Shown here piece after piece: positions 50,067 through 61,000 of a stretch of 64,000 nt of DNA (position 1 is its first letter; each line of letters opens with the position of its first letter). A program made the position numbers and the translations under genes. The stretch is from Mugil cephalus (taxonomy: Eukaryota; Chordata; Actinopteri; Mugiliformes; Mugilidae), in the NCBI RefSeq assembly GCF_022458985.1, contig NC_061789.1, positions 15,408,357 through 15,472,356 of the forward strand, given 5' to 3'. The notes under the pieces are model-generated. The model saw only the letters and a list, made by a program, of their open reading frames with translations. It was not told the origin of the DNA and made no database searches.

Positions 50067-52981
50067 CAGGTCAGGAAGAAGAACGTGCTTAAAGACTTTG
50101 TGGCAATAGCAGGACCACTGGGAGTGACACACTTCATGATCTTCAGTAAAACACCCAGCAGTGTCAACATGGTGAGATCATATACATTAGGACAGCCACA
50201 AATTTTCCACATTAAGCCTGTTATCAGTCTAACAACGCGTCTCTTCTCCTTGCAGAGACTCGCTCGACTTCCCAAAGGCCCCATGCTTCATTTCAAAGTC
50301 CTCAAGGTAAGCACTAACCCGTGAATATAACATGTGTTTAATGAAATGAAGGGTTCAGATGATGATTCTTTAAAAAAACGTGATTGTCAAGTGATGTTTT
50401 TCAAAGTAAACGCACTGATGCACCCAAATGACTAATTATCAGAGTCCCCCTTAGTATTTTTTCCAGTTTTGTGAAGCCTTTGTGACTTTTCTTTCAGTAT
50501 TCTCTCATCAAAGATGTGGTTTCGTCTTTGAAGAAGCACAGGATGCATGAGCAGCAGTTCACCCATCATCCACTGCTCATCCTCAGTAACTTTGGAACGG
50601 ATGGCATGCATGTCAAACTCATGTCCACCATGTTCCAAAACATGTTTCCTTCCATAAATGTGCACAAGGTAAGCTTTGTAAGAAAAACTTTGACTGTTGT
50701 CACTATAATTGTTGTTAAAACTTTGTTGACGTGATGAAAGTATAGTCTTCTGACTTCATGTGAAGATTGTCAAAAGTAAACGCTTTCTGATTTCTCCGTC
50801 GGTGACATGTTTGGCATCGTGTACATCTAACTTTGAATTCTGTTGAGCAGTTATGATTTTATTTATTTTTTTCAGGTTAGCCTGAACAACATCAAGAGGT
50901 GTGTGCTGTTGAGTTACAACCCAGAGACACAAGAAATTCAGTTTCGACATTAGTAAGTAAATATAATTTCTCAATGATTGGTTTATAAACACGCATGATA
51001 AACTAAACTGATTATATTAAAGTTATAGGTTTAATCTTCAGTAAAAGATTCTATTAAATGATTGTTTGGCTCACACGATGACAGACTTTGACTTGATTGT
51101 TTGATGATGTACGTCCAAAGTAAACGCACTGATGGGCCTCAACGCAGTACAGTAAGGTTTATTGTTGGTTAAATATCAAAAACTGACCATTGATTTTTGT
51201 CCCCACCCTGCAGCAGCCTGAAGGTGGTCCCTGTGGGCATGAGCCGTGGAGTCAAGAAGCTCATGCAGGAGAAGTTCCCCAATATGAGCAAGTTGGAGGA
51301 TATTAGCGAGCTGCTGATGAAGTAAGTAATTCTACACGTTTCTGTCTGTACCTGCCCGGCCTTAGGCAGATGGGTCCCTCCATATGAGCTGGGTTCTGCT
51401 CAAGGTTTCTTCCTACTAAAAGGGAGTTTTTCCTGGGCACCGTTGCCTTCAGGGTTGCTCTGGAGGTTGCATGCCTGTTTTTGTTGAAGTTATATAAATA
51501 AAATTGAATTTGACAGTAATGCACCTTGAAGAAACTTAGATTTTTGGCTAGCTGTTGTCCAACCTGTGTTGTTTGTTTTAAAATGTTGTGCTCTCAACAT
51601 TCTCAGGAGTGCAAACCTTTCAGAAAGTGAAGCTGAACAAGACGGGGAGCACAACATAACTGAACTGCCGCAGGTCTACTCCGGAAGAGGCAACATGACG
51701 TCGCAACAGAGTGCTGTCCGTTTGACCGAAGTACGTGTCCATACTTCATGTGAAATTATTATTTCAGTGAGTGGTGCTTGGATGGCAGTTGAGTATTCAG
51801 TTGTGTTGCCCTTAGATTGGTCCTCGAATGACACTGCAGCTGATGAAGATTCAAGAAGGGATGGGCGACGGCAATGTCCTCTATCACTCTATGAGTGAGT
51901 ACACGCCTTTTCTAATGAAATAATGTCTCAATGGGATATACTGAGATGTGAATGATGACAAATACAGTATGAATTCTGTGATATATTCTCTAAAAGTAAA
52001 CGCTTACTGATGCATCTAGAGCTCGCTTGGTTTCATGTGCACCAGACACACAAGTGTTTTTTAATGGAGATTTTGTTATATGCCATCCTTGCAGTCTCCA
52101 AGACAGAGGAAGAAATACAGGAGATCCTGAAAAGGAAGGAAGCCCAGTTAAAAGAGAAGGAGAATCGCCGAAAAAAGCAGGACCAGAACATTGCTCAGAA
52201 GAAAGAGAAACGGGAAGAGCACAAGTAATATGCCCCTAAAATAATTTGATTGTTTTATTTAATTCATTTTTTGTTTGTTTGTTTTTTTGGTTGAAGTTAA
52301 CATTTTTTTTGCTCCTCTTGATAGGAAAAAAAGTCTGGAAGGCATTAAGAGGAAACGGGCCGAAGCTGAAGATGACAGCGAGGTGGAGGATCCAGGGATG
52401 GAGGACGATCGGGTCATCGTTGAATCCGACGATGAGGTCGAGTACTACAGGCAGGCTGTGGGAGAGGAGCCGGATGAAGGTGAGTAATACTTAATGTAGT
52501 GTAAGCCATTAGCTAAGTGCTTTTGAATTCATTATTAATTTTTTTTCCTTTTTGGGCAGACATGTTCCCCACCGCCAAAAAGAGGCCGCGCTTACAGCAC
52601 TCAGAGAAGTCTCACGGGCCTACCAAGAAGAGGAAACCATCTGCTGGTAAATCATCATGGAATGGCACAGATAATAAAGCAATGAGAAAGGGTCCAGGAG
52701 GACAGCACAGAGACAAAAGAGGAAAAGACCAGCAGAAAAAAGGATGGAAGAAATCCAGGGATGAGGAGAAACCCTTTGGAAAGAAAATGAAACCTACAGG
52801 AAAGGCGTTCGGAGCAAAGAGAATGGGAGATGGGGGAAATAAATTTGGTGGGAAAAGGAAATTTGACGGCAAGAAAAACAAAGACAATTTCAGATCTAGA
52901 GATCAGAAAGGCAAGTCTGGGTTCAAGAAGAAAGGTGCAGGGACAAAGAGAGGCTTCACACAGAGGAAGGGAAAAGGCTGA
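49349..52981 (+). CDS. ppan: Peter pan homolog, 60S ribosome biogenesis factor
   Basis: PPAN (yeast Ssf1/2) is a nucleolar Brix-domain protein needed for 27S pre-rRNA processing. Twelve exons: 49349-49363, 49641-49811, 50070-50171, 50256-50306, 50498-50668, 50876-50952, 51214-51321, 51607-51730, 51816-51894, 52095-52224, 52325-52479 and 52560-52981. The sum is 1605 nt, 534 aa. The Brix domain (about residues 25-290) shows HSFVFHRG, VRRVMEPYTA, LKDFVAIAGPLGVTHF, HRMHEQQF, GMHVKLMSTMFQN and LSESEAEQDGEHNITELPQ. An acidic patch and a long lysine/arginine/glycine-rich tail follow, as in the family. Exon 1 encodes only MGKSK. Introns 4, 5, 6 and 9 host snoRNAs. A likely poly(A) signal ATTAAA is at 53085-53090. 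Confidence 0.96.
50014..50063. repeat. (TA)n microsatellite at the ppan exon 3 acceptor
   Basis: About 24 TA units ending six bases before the CAG of the exon 3 acceptor, so the usual polypyrimidine tract is replaced by the repeat. Confidence 0.95.
50351..50425 (+). ncRNA. Box C/D snoRNA, SNORD105 type (ppan intron 4)
   Basis: C box ATGATGA at 50359-50365, D box CTGA at 50415-50418, and a short terminal stem (GGGT with ACCC). The guide TCAAAGTAAACGCA lies directly before the D box. CAAAGTAAACGC is fully complementary to the conserved 18S stretch GCGUUUACUUUG. The fifth base before the D box is the A that pairs with the first U of GCGUUU, which corresponds to human 18S U799, the known SNORD105 target. 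Human SNORD105 and 105B also lie in PPAN introns. Confidence 0.85.
50728..50802 (+). ncRNA. Box C/D snoRNA, SNORD105-related (ppan intron 5)
   Basis: C box GTGATGA at 50731-50737, D' box CTGA at 50750-50753, D box CTGA at 50789-50792, and stem GACG/CGTC. Guide AAAAGTAAACGCTTT precedes the D box. It is the same 18S antisense as the intron 4 snoRNA but set two bases further from the D box, so the fifth base is G and pairs with the C of GCGUUU (human C797 by my count). Confidence 0.8.
51068..51138 (+). ncRNA. Box C/D snoRNA, SNORD105 type (ppan intron 6)
   Basis: C box ACGATGA (one base off consensus) at 51075-51081, D box CTGA at 51129-51132, and a short GGC/GCC stem. The guide CCAAAGTAAACGCA matches the intron 4 snoRNA, with the register predicting U799. 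A TTGATGATG just inside may serve as C'. Confidence 0.75.
51340..51500. repeat. Dispersed fish repeat fragment in ppan intron 7
   Basis: Contains GAGCTGGGTTCTGCTCAAGG and AAAGGGAGTTTTTCCTGGGC, phrases I recognise as common to a repeat dispersed in many teleost genomes. The superfamily is not certain. Confidence 0.55.
51944..52016 (+). ncRNA. Box C/D snoRNA, SNORD105-related (ppan intron 9)
   Basis: C box ATGATGA at 51952-51958, D box CTGA at 52007-52010, and a perfect 5-bp terminal stem AGATG/CATCT. Guide TAAAAGTAAACGCTTA precedes the D box. The register equals that of the intron 5 snoRNA, so the predicted methylated base is C797. Confidence 0.82.
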
Positions 52982-54243
52982 AACGGTCATCATCTTTTCT
53001 CTGAACTTTTGGTGCAGTACTGTGCTGAAACAGTAGATGGCAGCAAACGTTAATTTGTTTATGTTTGTTATGTAAAAACTGTTTATTAAAAAAAATGAAC
53101 TGATGGACTAGTCTGACCATGTTACCTTTCTCTCAACTATATTATCATCAGGACCAGAAATGCCTGATATGTTTGATAAATCTGTTCTACAAATGTGTTT
53201 ATTATATACCATAATCCATCTTGAGTTTTTGTTGTTGTTGGTTCTCTATAATTATTATGCAAGCACCTTTCCAAATCCAGTAAATAACTGAAAACCAAAC
53301 GTCATTTGTATTTGTTGCAGAGGGCAACCCGTGGGTGTAATTATCACTTTGTAATGGGGTTTGCCGCTGATTCTTTTTTTTTTAGGCTACTTGTCAGCGA
53401 AGATCAACGCAACACCAGTGACTGTTCACCTTTTTGATGGTTATGTATTAAAACTCCCCCAAAAAACATGTGAGGAAGTGGTTTGAATCCGGAAGCTTGG
53501 AGGATGTGCCTGAAGTTTAAAGATTTCGAACAGTTGCAGCGTTTCTTAATTTGCACAGAGGAAAATAATTGAAACGCATGCAGAAGAGATGCATTTATAC
53601 AAATTGCATTCAGAATTGCAGCTGATTGACAGTGATTTTTTTGGTTTACAAGCAATATTTCTAGCTGTTCTTGATGCAAGTGATTAACAGTCTGCTCAGA
53701 CGCAAGTGTCAGACTACTGATAAGGCAGCGGTTGAAGTTAATTGCAGTATGAATAATCTTTGAGATCAAAGCATAAAAGAATACAAAGAAACTCTGCATA
53801 CATAAAACAGCCTGGGTGCAATATATTTTCAGGAAACGAAGAGGTTCAAGGCTGCTGCGAATTTAAGTGATCGTGCATGTTACATAGTTGGGGGGTGTGG
53901 AGACTCTTGGGCTTTTCTGAGAAAGCTAGTCTCACATCAGTGTGCCCTCACGCATGACCCTGGGCTATGTATCGCCTGCTCGTTTTGCAAATTTGTGGCG
54001 TCACCACAGTTTTCCTTCCTCAAATTGCGAAAGTGCGAAAGGCTATGAGGAACTCATAACATGTAAGCGAGTCCTTGGCGTCTATCAGATTGTTAGGTGA
54101 GAAGCGTGTCACATTTTCTACTCAAAGAAATTAACGGCCAGGATATATCTTGTCGTTAGAGCGCGCTGCACATTCGGTAAGTACACATAATCGCATATCT
54201 GCTTTTTTGATGCATCAAATAAAATCGCATTTACAACTACTGC

Positions 54244-54315
<72 letters not shown>

Positions 54316-54430
54316 TGCATTGTTTAGGCTGTAATTCAAATGACATCTTCATGAAATGTATTTTTTATTTTCTGGTTCAGTGCGGACTCTGACTCTGTTC
54401 AGTCTCTCTAACGGAAAGCCAAAAAGCAAG
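52982..54430. other. ppan-p2ry11 spacer
   Basis: Holds the ppan 3' UTR and about 1.3 kb without a recognisable coding exon. A (TA)n run lies at 54246-54308. At 54379 the sequence tctggttcag is a plausible acceptor for an exon containing the p2ry11 coding region. Confidence 0.5.
54246..54308. repeat. (TA)n microsatellite
   Basis: About 31 TA units shortly before the putative acceptor of the p2ry11 exon. Confidence 0.95.
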
Positions 54431-55354
54431 ATGCAGAACTTCTCCTTGTGTGAGAAGTTTCAAATCCACGTTCTGCCCTCTGTGTATGGGGTCGAGTTCT
54501 TGGTGGCCCTCGCCGGAAACCTGTTCGCCCTGTGGCTGCTGGTGACCAGAGAAAGAAGAAACTGGCACACGGGTGTTGTCCTGTCCTGTAACCTGGCCAT
54601 CAGTGACCTGCTGTACGTCCTGACTCTGCCCTTGCTGATTGTCTACTACTCGCTGGACAAAAACTGGATTTTTGGCAACGCCATGTGCAAAATCGAGAGG
54701 TTTCTCTTCACCTGCAACTTATACGTGAGCATCTTCTTCATCATGGCGATAAGCGTGAACCGCTGCGTGGCCATCCTTTGCCCCTTCTTCACCCGCTCCT
54801 ACGTGGAGCCGGCGCACGCCAAGGCCGTCAGTGTCATCATCTGGGTTATTGTAGGCGTCATCTCCTGCCCCGTGTTTAAATTCGCCTCTGTTTGTCAACA
54901 TGGACACAAGACTCAGTGTGACTCTTTCTGTGGCCAGATTTATGAAAAGGACCACTTCACCTACAAACTGTTTCTCGCTGTGTTCGGGTGCCTGGTTCCC
55001 TTCTTTGTCACTTTCGCTTCTTATTGTGCAGTCACTTGGGCGGTGTGGAAAAATGCCAGTGTTACCGCACTTGAGAAGCGCAAAGTGGTCCTGCTAGTCG
55101 TATCGGCGATTGTGCTGTACGCCGTTTCCTTTGTGCCGTATCATTTCTCGCAGCTGTATCACTTATATCTCAGACTGAAGCATACCAAGAGCACTGTCTG
55201 TTGGGTGTACAAATCGTACCAAGTGTCAAAGGGACTGGCCACTTTGAACATGTGTATTCACCCAGTTCTTTACATGGCTGTGTTTGACAGTATGAGAGTG
55301 GCATGCTGTGGGAAGAGTACAGACGACAATATCGGGGAAACGGTGAGAAAGTAG
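54431..55354 (+). CDS. p2ry11: P2Y purinoceptor 11-like G-protein coupled receptor
   Basis: A class A seven-transmembrane receptor of the P2Y group (ATP/ADP-type ligands in mammals), at the plasma membrane. The open frame gives 307 aa from MQNFSLCEKF. Seven hydrophobic segments are readable: VEFLVALAGNLFALWLL (TM1), LSCNLAISDLLYVLTLPLL (TM2), ERFLFTCNLYVSIFFIMAIS (TM3), VIIWVIVGVISC (TM4), FLAVFGCLVPFFVTFASY (TM5), VLLVVSAIVLYAVSFVPYH (TM6) and LATLNMCIHPVLYM (TM7). RFLFTCNL and the PPAN-EIF3G neighbourhood point to P2RY11. The TM3 end reads NRC in place of the usual DRY (human P2RY11 has NRY). The start is uncertain: the frame is open upstream to an acceptor-like site at 54379, so an upstream exon could add residues. 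AATAAA at 55511-55516 is the likely poly(A) signal. Confidence 0.88.
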   Translation: MQNFSLCEKFQIHVLPSVYGVEFLVALAGNLFALWLLVTRERRNWHTGVVLSCNLAISDLLYVLTLPLLIVYYSLDKNWIFGNAMCKIERFLFTCNLYVSIFFIMAISVNRCVAILCPFFTRSYVEPAHAKAVSVIIWVIVGVISCPVFKFASVCQHGHKTQCDSFCGQIYEKDHFTYKLFLAVFGCLVPFFVTFASYCAVTWAVWKNASVTALEKRKVVLLVVSAIVLYAVSFVPYHFSQLYHLYLRLKHTKSTVCWVYKSYQVSKGLATLNMCIHPVLYMAVFDSMRVACCGKSTDDNIGETVRK

Positions 55355-57163
55355 ATCTGCTGCTTAGTTGCATCTGTGTATAGGACATCCTTATATTTTT
55401 ATACTGAAATGCTCAACAATTTTTTTTTAAAAAAATGTTTCTATCCGTCTGAAGTCTTGTATTACTTGCTGCCTGTTCTGTATAGTTAACTTGATAATGT
55501 AACCAGCTGCAATAAAAACATAGAGATAATAGAAGATTTGACTAATCAAATGATCAACTTCCGCTCTAACTCATATCGGGAATAAATGCTGGACTGGAGA
55601 ACTGTCGCTAAGTGTTTTGATTATGATGCACAAAATCCGCGTTACCATAGTTGGCGTGTAATCACAAGCGTGTTGGGTCGTCACAGAAAAGCGCGTTCGT
55701 TTACGCGCCTAATGAGACAATATGTACGCACCGTTGCGTAGGTTGAAAATCAGCTGCTTAGTTGTTTAAGCAGAAGTGGTACTTTTTTTTAAAAAGGGCA
55801 ACGTCTTACTTCACAAAGAGAAGTCAGCGTCACAAGTATTTGTACCCCTTCGGAATTTTCATTATTTCTGCATTAAAAAAAATAAATAATTTCCAGGTAA
55901 GGAGAAATAAATTTAAACAAGCGAGACAAATATATTATACTCTTGTGTTTAGTTATCAATAAAAAGAAACATTTACACCTAGCATATCTGTCAAATGCAC
56001 AAGTATGTGATCCTTCTGTATTCAGTATCTGGTGTGACCTTTTGCAGCAGTAACGGCCGCTAAATGTCTCTGATGACTTCTGATCTGTCCCCTGCAGCTA
56101 CTGTGAGAAAGTTTAGTCTATTCCTTAATAGAGAACTCTTTGAGTTCTGAGATGTTGGCGAGTTTCCTCACATGCACCGTTTGCTTCTGGTCCTTCACAA
56201 CGTTTCTGTTTTACAGGACTTTGACATTCACATACATTAATTCACTATTCTTTTGCTGAACAGCCTGTGTGCTTGGGGTCATTGTCTCGCTGCATGGCTC
56301 CTCTTAAGATTTAGCTCACTGACACGTGTCCTGTCATTTTCCTCAAGAATTTGCGATGACAACAAGATGTCCTGGCCCGGATGCAGGCCCATACAAAGTA
56401 GTTACCACCCCTAGGTTTCACGTACAGGTGAGATTACAATGCAGTGTTGTTTAGTCTCCACACACAAGCCTCTCATTTAAACTGAATAATTCTCATTTGG
56501 TTTCATTAGTCCACAAAACATTTTCTCTATTGTCTTGTGAGTGACTTGTCCACATGAGGATTAGCAAACTGCAGATGGGCAGAAATGTTCTTTTTGGATA
56601 ATAGAACCTTAGACATGTCTAGCTCATGTTTATTCTTATTCTCATTTTCATTCTTAAATTATGTCCCAGCACCCCTTTGTCTATGATGAGATGAGAAAAA
56701 AAAATCATCACGATAGTCGGATGTATGTGGTTTAAACATCTCCAAAAAAGAGAGACAGGGGATAAAGTGACGTTGTCTCTTAACTTTATTGACCTTTACA
56801 TCTTTAAGTTTGTTTTGCACTTTCTGTTCCTACTTCATCTTCTCATTTAAATGCAGCTTCTTCTTCTTCTTCTTCTTTCTTTCTTTCTTTCTTTCTTTCT
56901 TTATTTTATGAATGACAGCTTTGTGACACAGTAGTTTGACAGTAAAGCACCCCTAAAGCTCTGACCCTTAAGTGTGTGACTATGTCTTTGTGCGTGCGTT
57001 TATGGTATAAAGCGATACTCTTAATGTGAAGTTCCCCGCTCCCCATAAGCGTCCTACTTTTATTGTGAAGTTACAGTTCGGGGAAGTGAGAGAAGAGGCG
57101 CCGCGGCTAGGCTAAGCTAGGCTACTACTGCTCCTCAGTGCTGAAACTACATCAGCTGAGAAG
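55355..57163. other. p2ry11-eif3g spacer
   Basis: Contains the p2ry11 3' UTR, a Tc1/mariner relic, a (TTCT)n tract (about 56855-56900) and, at the right end, the eif3g promoter and 5' UTR. No other coding exon is seen. Confidence 0.55.
55830..56640 (-). mobile_element. Tc1/mariner transposon relic
   Basis: The sequence follows the text of common fish Tc1-like transposase genes on the minus strand, with many indels: TGTGCTTGGGGTCATTGTC, CAAGATGTCCTGGCCCGGAT, TCCACAAAACATTTT and AGCAAACTGCAGATGGGCAG (plus-strand readings). The block that encodes NVLWTDET in active families here reads NVLWTNET, so a catalytic Asp is lost. No open frame of useful length remains. Confidence 0.8.
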
Positions 57164-60019
57164 ATGCCGTCGATTGAATACGACGAGTGAGTGTTATTAG
57201 ACCGCTATACTAACTTACACTATGCCCCGGACATCCATATGTCCTACTATTGACTCTTTGTCTCTCTTCCAGCTCCAAGCCCAGTTGGGCAGACCAAGTA
57301 GAAGAGGAAGGCGATGAAGGTAAGGAGCTCGTTAGCCTGGTGCCCGGCTAAAGGAGGCCGACTCGGAGACTTCCACCTCCACGTGGTTCTCGGCCGATTT
57401 AGAGTGTTATATCCAGTAACGTTTTGGACACGTTAATACTTTAAAATCGGCATTTACGCGTTTTAGCGACTGACACGGTGATGTGCGGTTTATTAAATGT
57501 GTTACTGACATATGCCGCTGCCTGTAGGCACTGACGTATGCAGCAGGGTCTGTCGTTGGCTAACAGTTAGCATGCTCCGTTAGCACAACGTCCCTGGCGG
57601 CAGTGAGACACCAAGAAAATAATAAACCAGGGGTTGTCAACCTCATTTTAGTTCAATTTCAGTCCATGTTGATCTCAAGCCGGCCCGACCAGTAAAATAA
57701 CAGAATAATAATCTATAAGTAACGACAGCAAATTAGGAGAATGTTACATTTAATAAACTAGCCTTGGGGGTGATGAAAATGAAATTTCTTAAGATGTACA
57801 ATTTGGGGCACATTGCTGTCTGCTGTTTAGTTACTTTCATTGAAAAATTGCAATCTTCTATGTAATTTTCATACTTTGCAAGTTCATTTATGCATGTGAA
57901 CTTTGCCATTTTAGTGGGAAGTAATTCCTGTGCCAGTTTCTATCTAAATATGTTAAAAACTTCTGGGACTTCCCATTACAGTCTGGCATAGAAGTGAAAA
58001 GGTAACTGTAAAAGTAGCGGTTGCAGAGCCCACGCAAACAATGCCTACTGACTAAACGTTGTGGTGATGGGTTTTTTTGTTGTGTTTTTGACAGGCACAC
58101 TGCCATCCCCCAAGGAGACCATCAAGGGGAATATCAAAACCGTCACGGAGTATAAAATAGATGATGATGGAAAGAAATTCAAGGTAATTACAGGTTCAGT
58201 TTGTTCACTGATGGTTTGTGTGTGATTCTGTCAGTGACTGTTGTTTTAAAAAGAAAATGTCCTTTATTCATTTATATTCTTGGGGTTTTTTTTTGTTTTG
58301 TTTTTTGCCTGCTAGATTGTGCGGACCTTCAAGATCGAGACAAGGAAAGCCTCAAAAGCTGTTGCCAGGAGAAAGGTTTGTGTGTGCATTGAATTTATGT
58401 GTAACTGCACTTTACCACAAATTAAACAGGATTAATTGAGGTGACACGGTGTTTTTTGCGGAATCCTTTCAGAATTGGAAGAAATTTGGCAACTCTGAGT
58501 TCGATGCGCCGGGCCCTAATGTTGCCACCACCACAGTCAGCGATGATGTTTTCATGACCTTCATCTCCAGCAAAGAGGTGAGATTTTTCACTGTGCAGTT
58601 TCTCACGCCACTCTGACTACTCTGACTACTCTGGGCAGTACCGGTGTTGCGTGAAAGAGTGTTTTTGCAGGTTCTTGCTTCCTGTTGATGTGAGACTGCA
58701 CTACCAAACCTCAACCCAACAGCCCACAAACATGTACCCGCAACCCACAACAACTGTTGTATTTAATTGGCTGTTCACTTCACACTCCCCTTCAGTTTAA
58801 CAGCCTGTCTGTGATCAGGTTGACCACCATGCCCTTATTTTTTAAAGTCGTGTGTGAGTTACTCTAAATGTGTGATTTTAGTTATGGTTTTATTGTTGAT
58901 TGTGTCTTGATGAGAATTGTCTGACTGTTCTCGGTGAGCCCTGTCAAAGAAGAATTTCTGTCACCATTTGGGATTGAACTTCTGAACCTTATTTGCTCTT
59001 TTCAGGACTTGAATGCTCAAGACCAGGACGAGGATCCCATGAACAAATTGAAAGGACAGAAGATTGTGTCTTGTCGTATCTGCAAAGGCGACCATTGGAC
59101 AACCCGCTGTCCGTACAAGGACACTCTGGGCCCCATGCAGAAGGAGCTGGCTGAGCAGCTCGGCCTTTCCACCGGCGACAAGGACAAGCCTGCCAGCTCT
59201 GGTACCACCTGCTCACACTTCTCTGTTGTTACGCAGATGCTGGTCCTTAGTCGTCAGCTGTTCCTAAATTTTACCTGCCGTGATTAATGTGGCCCCCGCT
59301 TTTCCTTCCTTTCTTTCACCAGCGGAACCGGAGCCGGCGCAGCCTGCACAGAGCAAGACCGGGAAGTACGTGCCCCCGAGCTTGAGGGATGGAGGCACAC
59401 GAAGAGGGGAGTCCATGCAGCCGAACCGCAGAGGTGGGTGTACGTTGACATACTTGCCGCATCTATTAATCAGCAGCGTGTGTGTGTGTGTGTGTGTGCG
59501 CGCTTACATCTGACCTACATCTGATCTACATCTGACAGCTGATGACAACGCCACCATTCGCGTGACCAACCTGTCGGAGGACACCCGTGAGACTGACTTG
59601 CAGGAGCTCTTCAGGCCATTTGGCTCCATCTCAAGAATATATCTGGCCAAGGACAAGAACACAGGGCAGTCTAAGGTCAGTGATCGTCTGGCAGAGACCC
59701 AGAGAAAAGGGTTTTTAAAGTGAACAACTGTAAGATTCAAAATTAAAGCAGAAAACATCGACCAAGAGTCATGTTAATGTTTCTCATCAACTACTTACTT
59801 TTTTTTATTGCAGGGATTTGCTTTCATCAGTTTCCACCGTCGGGAAGATGCAGCCAGAGCCATCGCTGGAGTGTCAGGATTTGGATATGATCATCTTATT
59901 CTCAATGTTGAATGGGCCAAGTAAGTTAATTGTGGATTTTATCAGCTGAGCGGCATGTTTTATTTTTGGCTTTGTTGCCATCCTAATTTTCCTCTCTTTG
60001 CAGACCTTCAAACAACTGA
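57164..60019 (+). CDS. eif3g: Eukaryotic translation initiation factor 3 subunit G
   Basis: RNA-binding subunit of eIF3, acting in 40S recruitment and scanning. Ten exons: 57164-57186, 57273-57319, 58095-58183, 58316-58375, 58473-58577, 59006-59201, 59323-59433, 59539-59675, 59814-59920 and 60004-60019. The sum is 891 nt, 296 aa (human is about 320). The N-terminus [20 protein letters not shown] is the usual start of the family. A CCHC zinc knuckle ([16 protein letters not shown]) lies near residues 131-144. A C-terminal RRM (about residues 213-293) has RNP2 IRVTNL and RNP1 KGFAFISF. The last exon codes only the final residues PSNN. The stop is followed within 200 bp by a Harbinger relic. Confidence 0.97.
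57628..57880. mobile_element. hAT element relic in eif3g intron 2
   Basis: Begins CAGGGGTTGTCAACC, a hAT-type terminus, and continues with GGCCCGACCAGTAAAATAA, a phrase common in a fish hAT family. The right end is not clear. Confidence 0.5.
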
Positions 60020-60169
60020 GGAATTCAACGAAATATACTCCAGATATTCCAGGAAGATGCCAGATTTAAATGCGGTAAAATATGGCTGTGAAATAAAGAA
60101 AATTGTCACAATTTCTTTGTCTCAGTTTTTCTTTGTTTGGGTGATTTTTCACGTTTGACGCACAAATCT

Positions 60170-61000
60170 GGGATTCATCAATTTCTTCTTACCTAAATTT
60201 TTCCCTACTCCGCGAACTAATTTAGAACTCCCTCAGACCATGCGTACGCACAATTGATGAAAGAAATTTCCTTGGAAATGTTAACACACACTCTTTTAAA
60301 TAAATACATACTATATTAAAACTTAAATAATCGGAAAAAAAGCCTTTAATCATAACAAAAATTGAATTTACTAATGTATGGACCAAACATAAACCCCATG
60401 TCATCCTCATAATTTATTATTACAATTATAGCAATTCAGTTATACTTTAATTTTACAATAGAGTAGACCATATGAAAATGTTCAAATGTTTGTAGTGCTA
60501 CGACTGCGCATCTGTAGTTGATTTCATTGATTAATTGGCATGGAAGATATATAAAGGAGTCCAATTTACCTCCAATGACGTGGAGAGATGGCAGATCTAG
60601 CCTTGCTGGAAGATATCGCTGCCTGTGCATTCAGGAGAGAGCGAATCTTCAGGGACCGTCCAAACATGTTTGATGAAAGTGAAGAATGGCTTATGAGCCA
60701 TTTCCGACTGCTAAGGCATGTGTTGCTGGATCTGTGCAGTTCCTTGGAGCAGCATCTCCATCACCCGACACACCGCGCTCACCCTGTACCTCTTCAGGTG
60801 CGTGTCCTGTCTGCCCTCTGTTTCCTGGCTGCAGGTACATTCCAGAGGGAAATAGTGCGTCAGGCTGGGATTTCACAACCCACTCTGAGAACATAATTGG
60901 CCAGTACGCACGTGTCATGAGTCCGACGGTAATATTGCGCAAGTACTTGTTTTTGCGAAGAGTAAGAACATTTCTGCGCATATATTAGTGAATGAGGCCC
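60170..61000 (+). mobile_element. PIF/Harbinger relic with N-terminal transposase fragment
   Basis: The open frame 60588-60896 resembles the N-terminal part of HARBI1-type transposases: FDESEEWLMSHFRL, VRVLSALCFLAAGTFQ and GISQPTL (compare the family pattern QVLAALGFYTSGSFQ...GISQ). The DDE catalytic part is missing. The outer ends GGGATTCATCAAT (left) and the complement of ATTAGTGAATGAGGCCC (right) form an imperfect inverted pair. It is a truncated, non-autonomous copy. Confidence 0.72.

Noticed and set aside
49961-50324. Open frames of alternating Tyr-Ile on both strands
   Set aside because: They are translations of the (TA)n microsatellite.
54150-54392. Open frame with a long Tyr-Ile run before p2ry11
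   Set aside because: It comes from the (TA)n tract; no homology.
59463-59535. TG/CG run and ATCTGAYCTACATCTGA repeats before eif3g exon 8 as a regulatory element
   Set aside because: They look like a short microsatellite and a small tandem repeat in an intron, with no further support.
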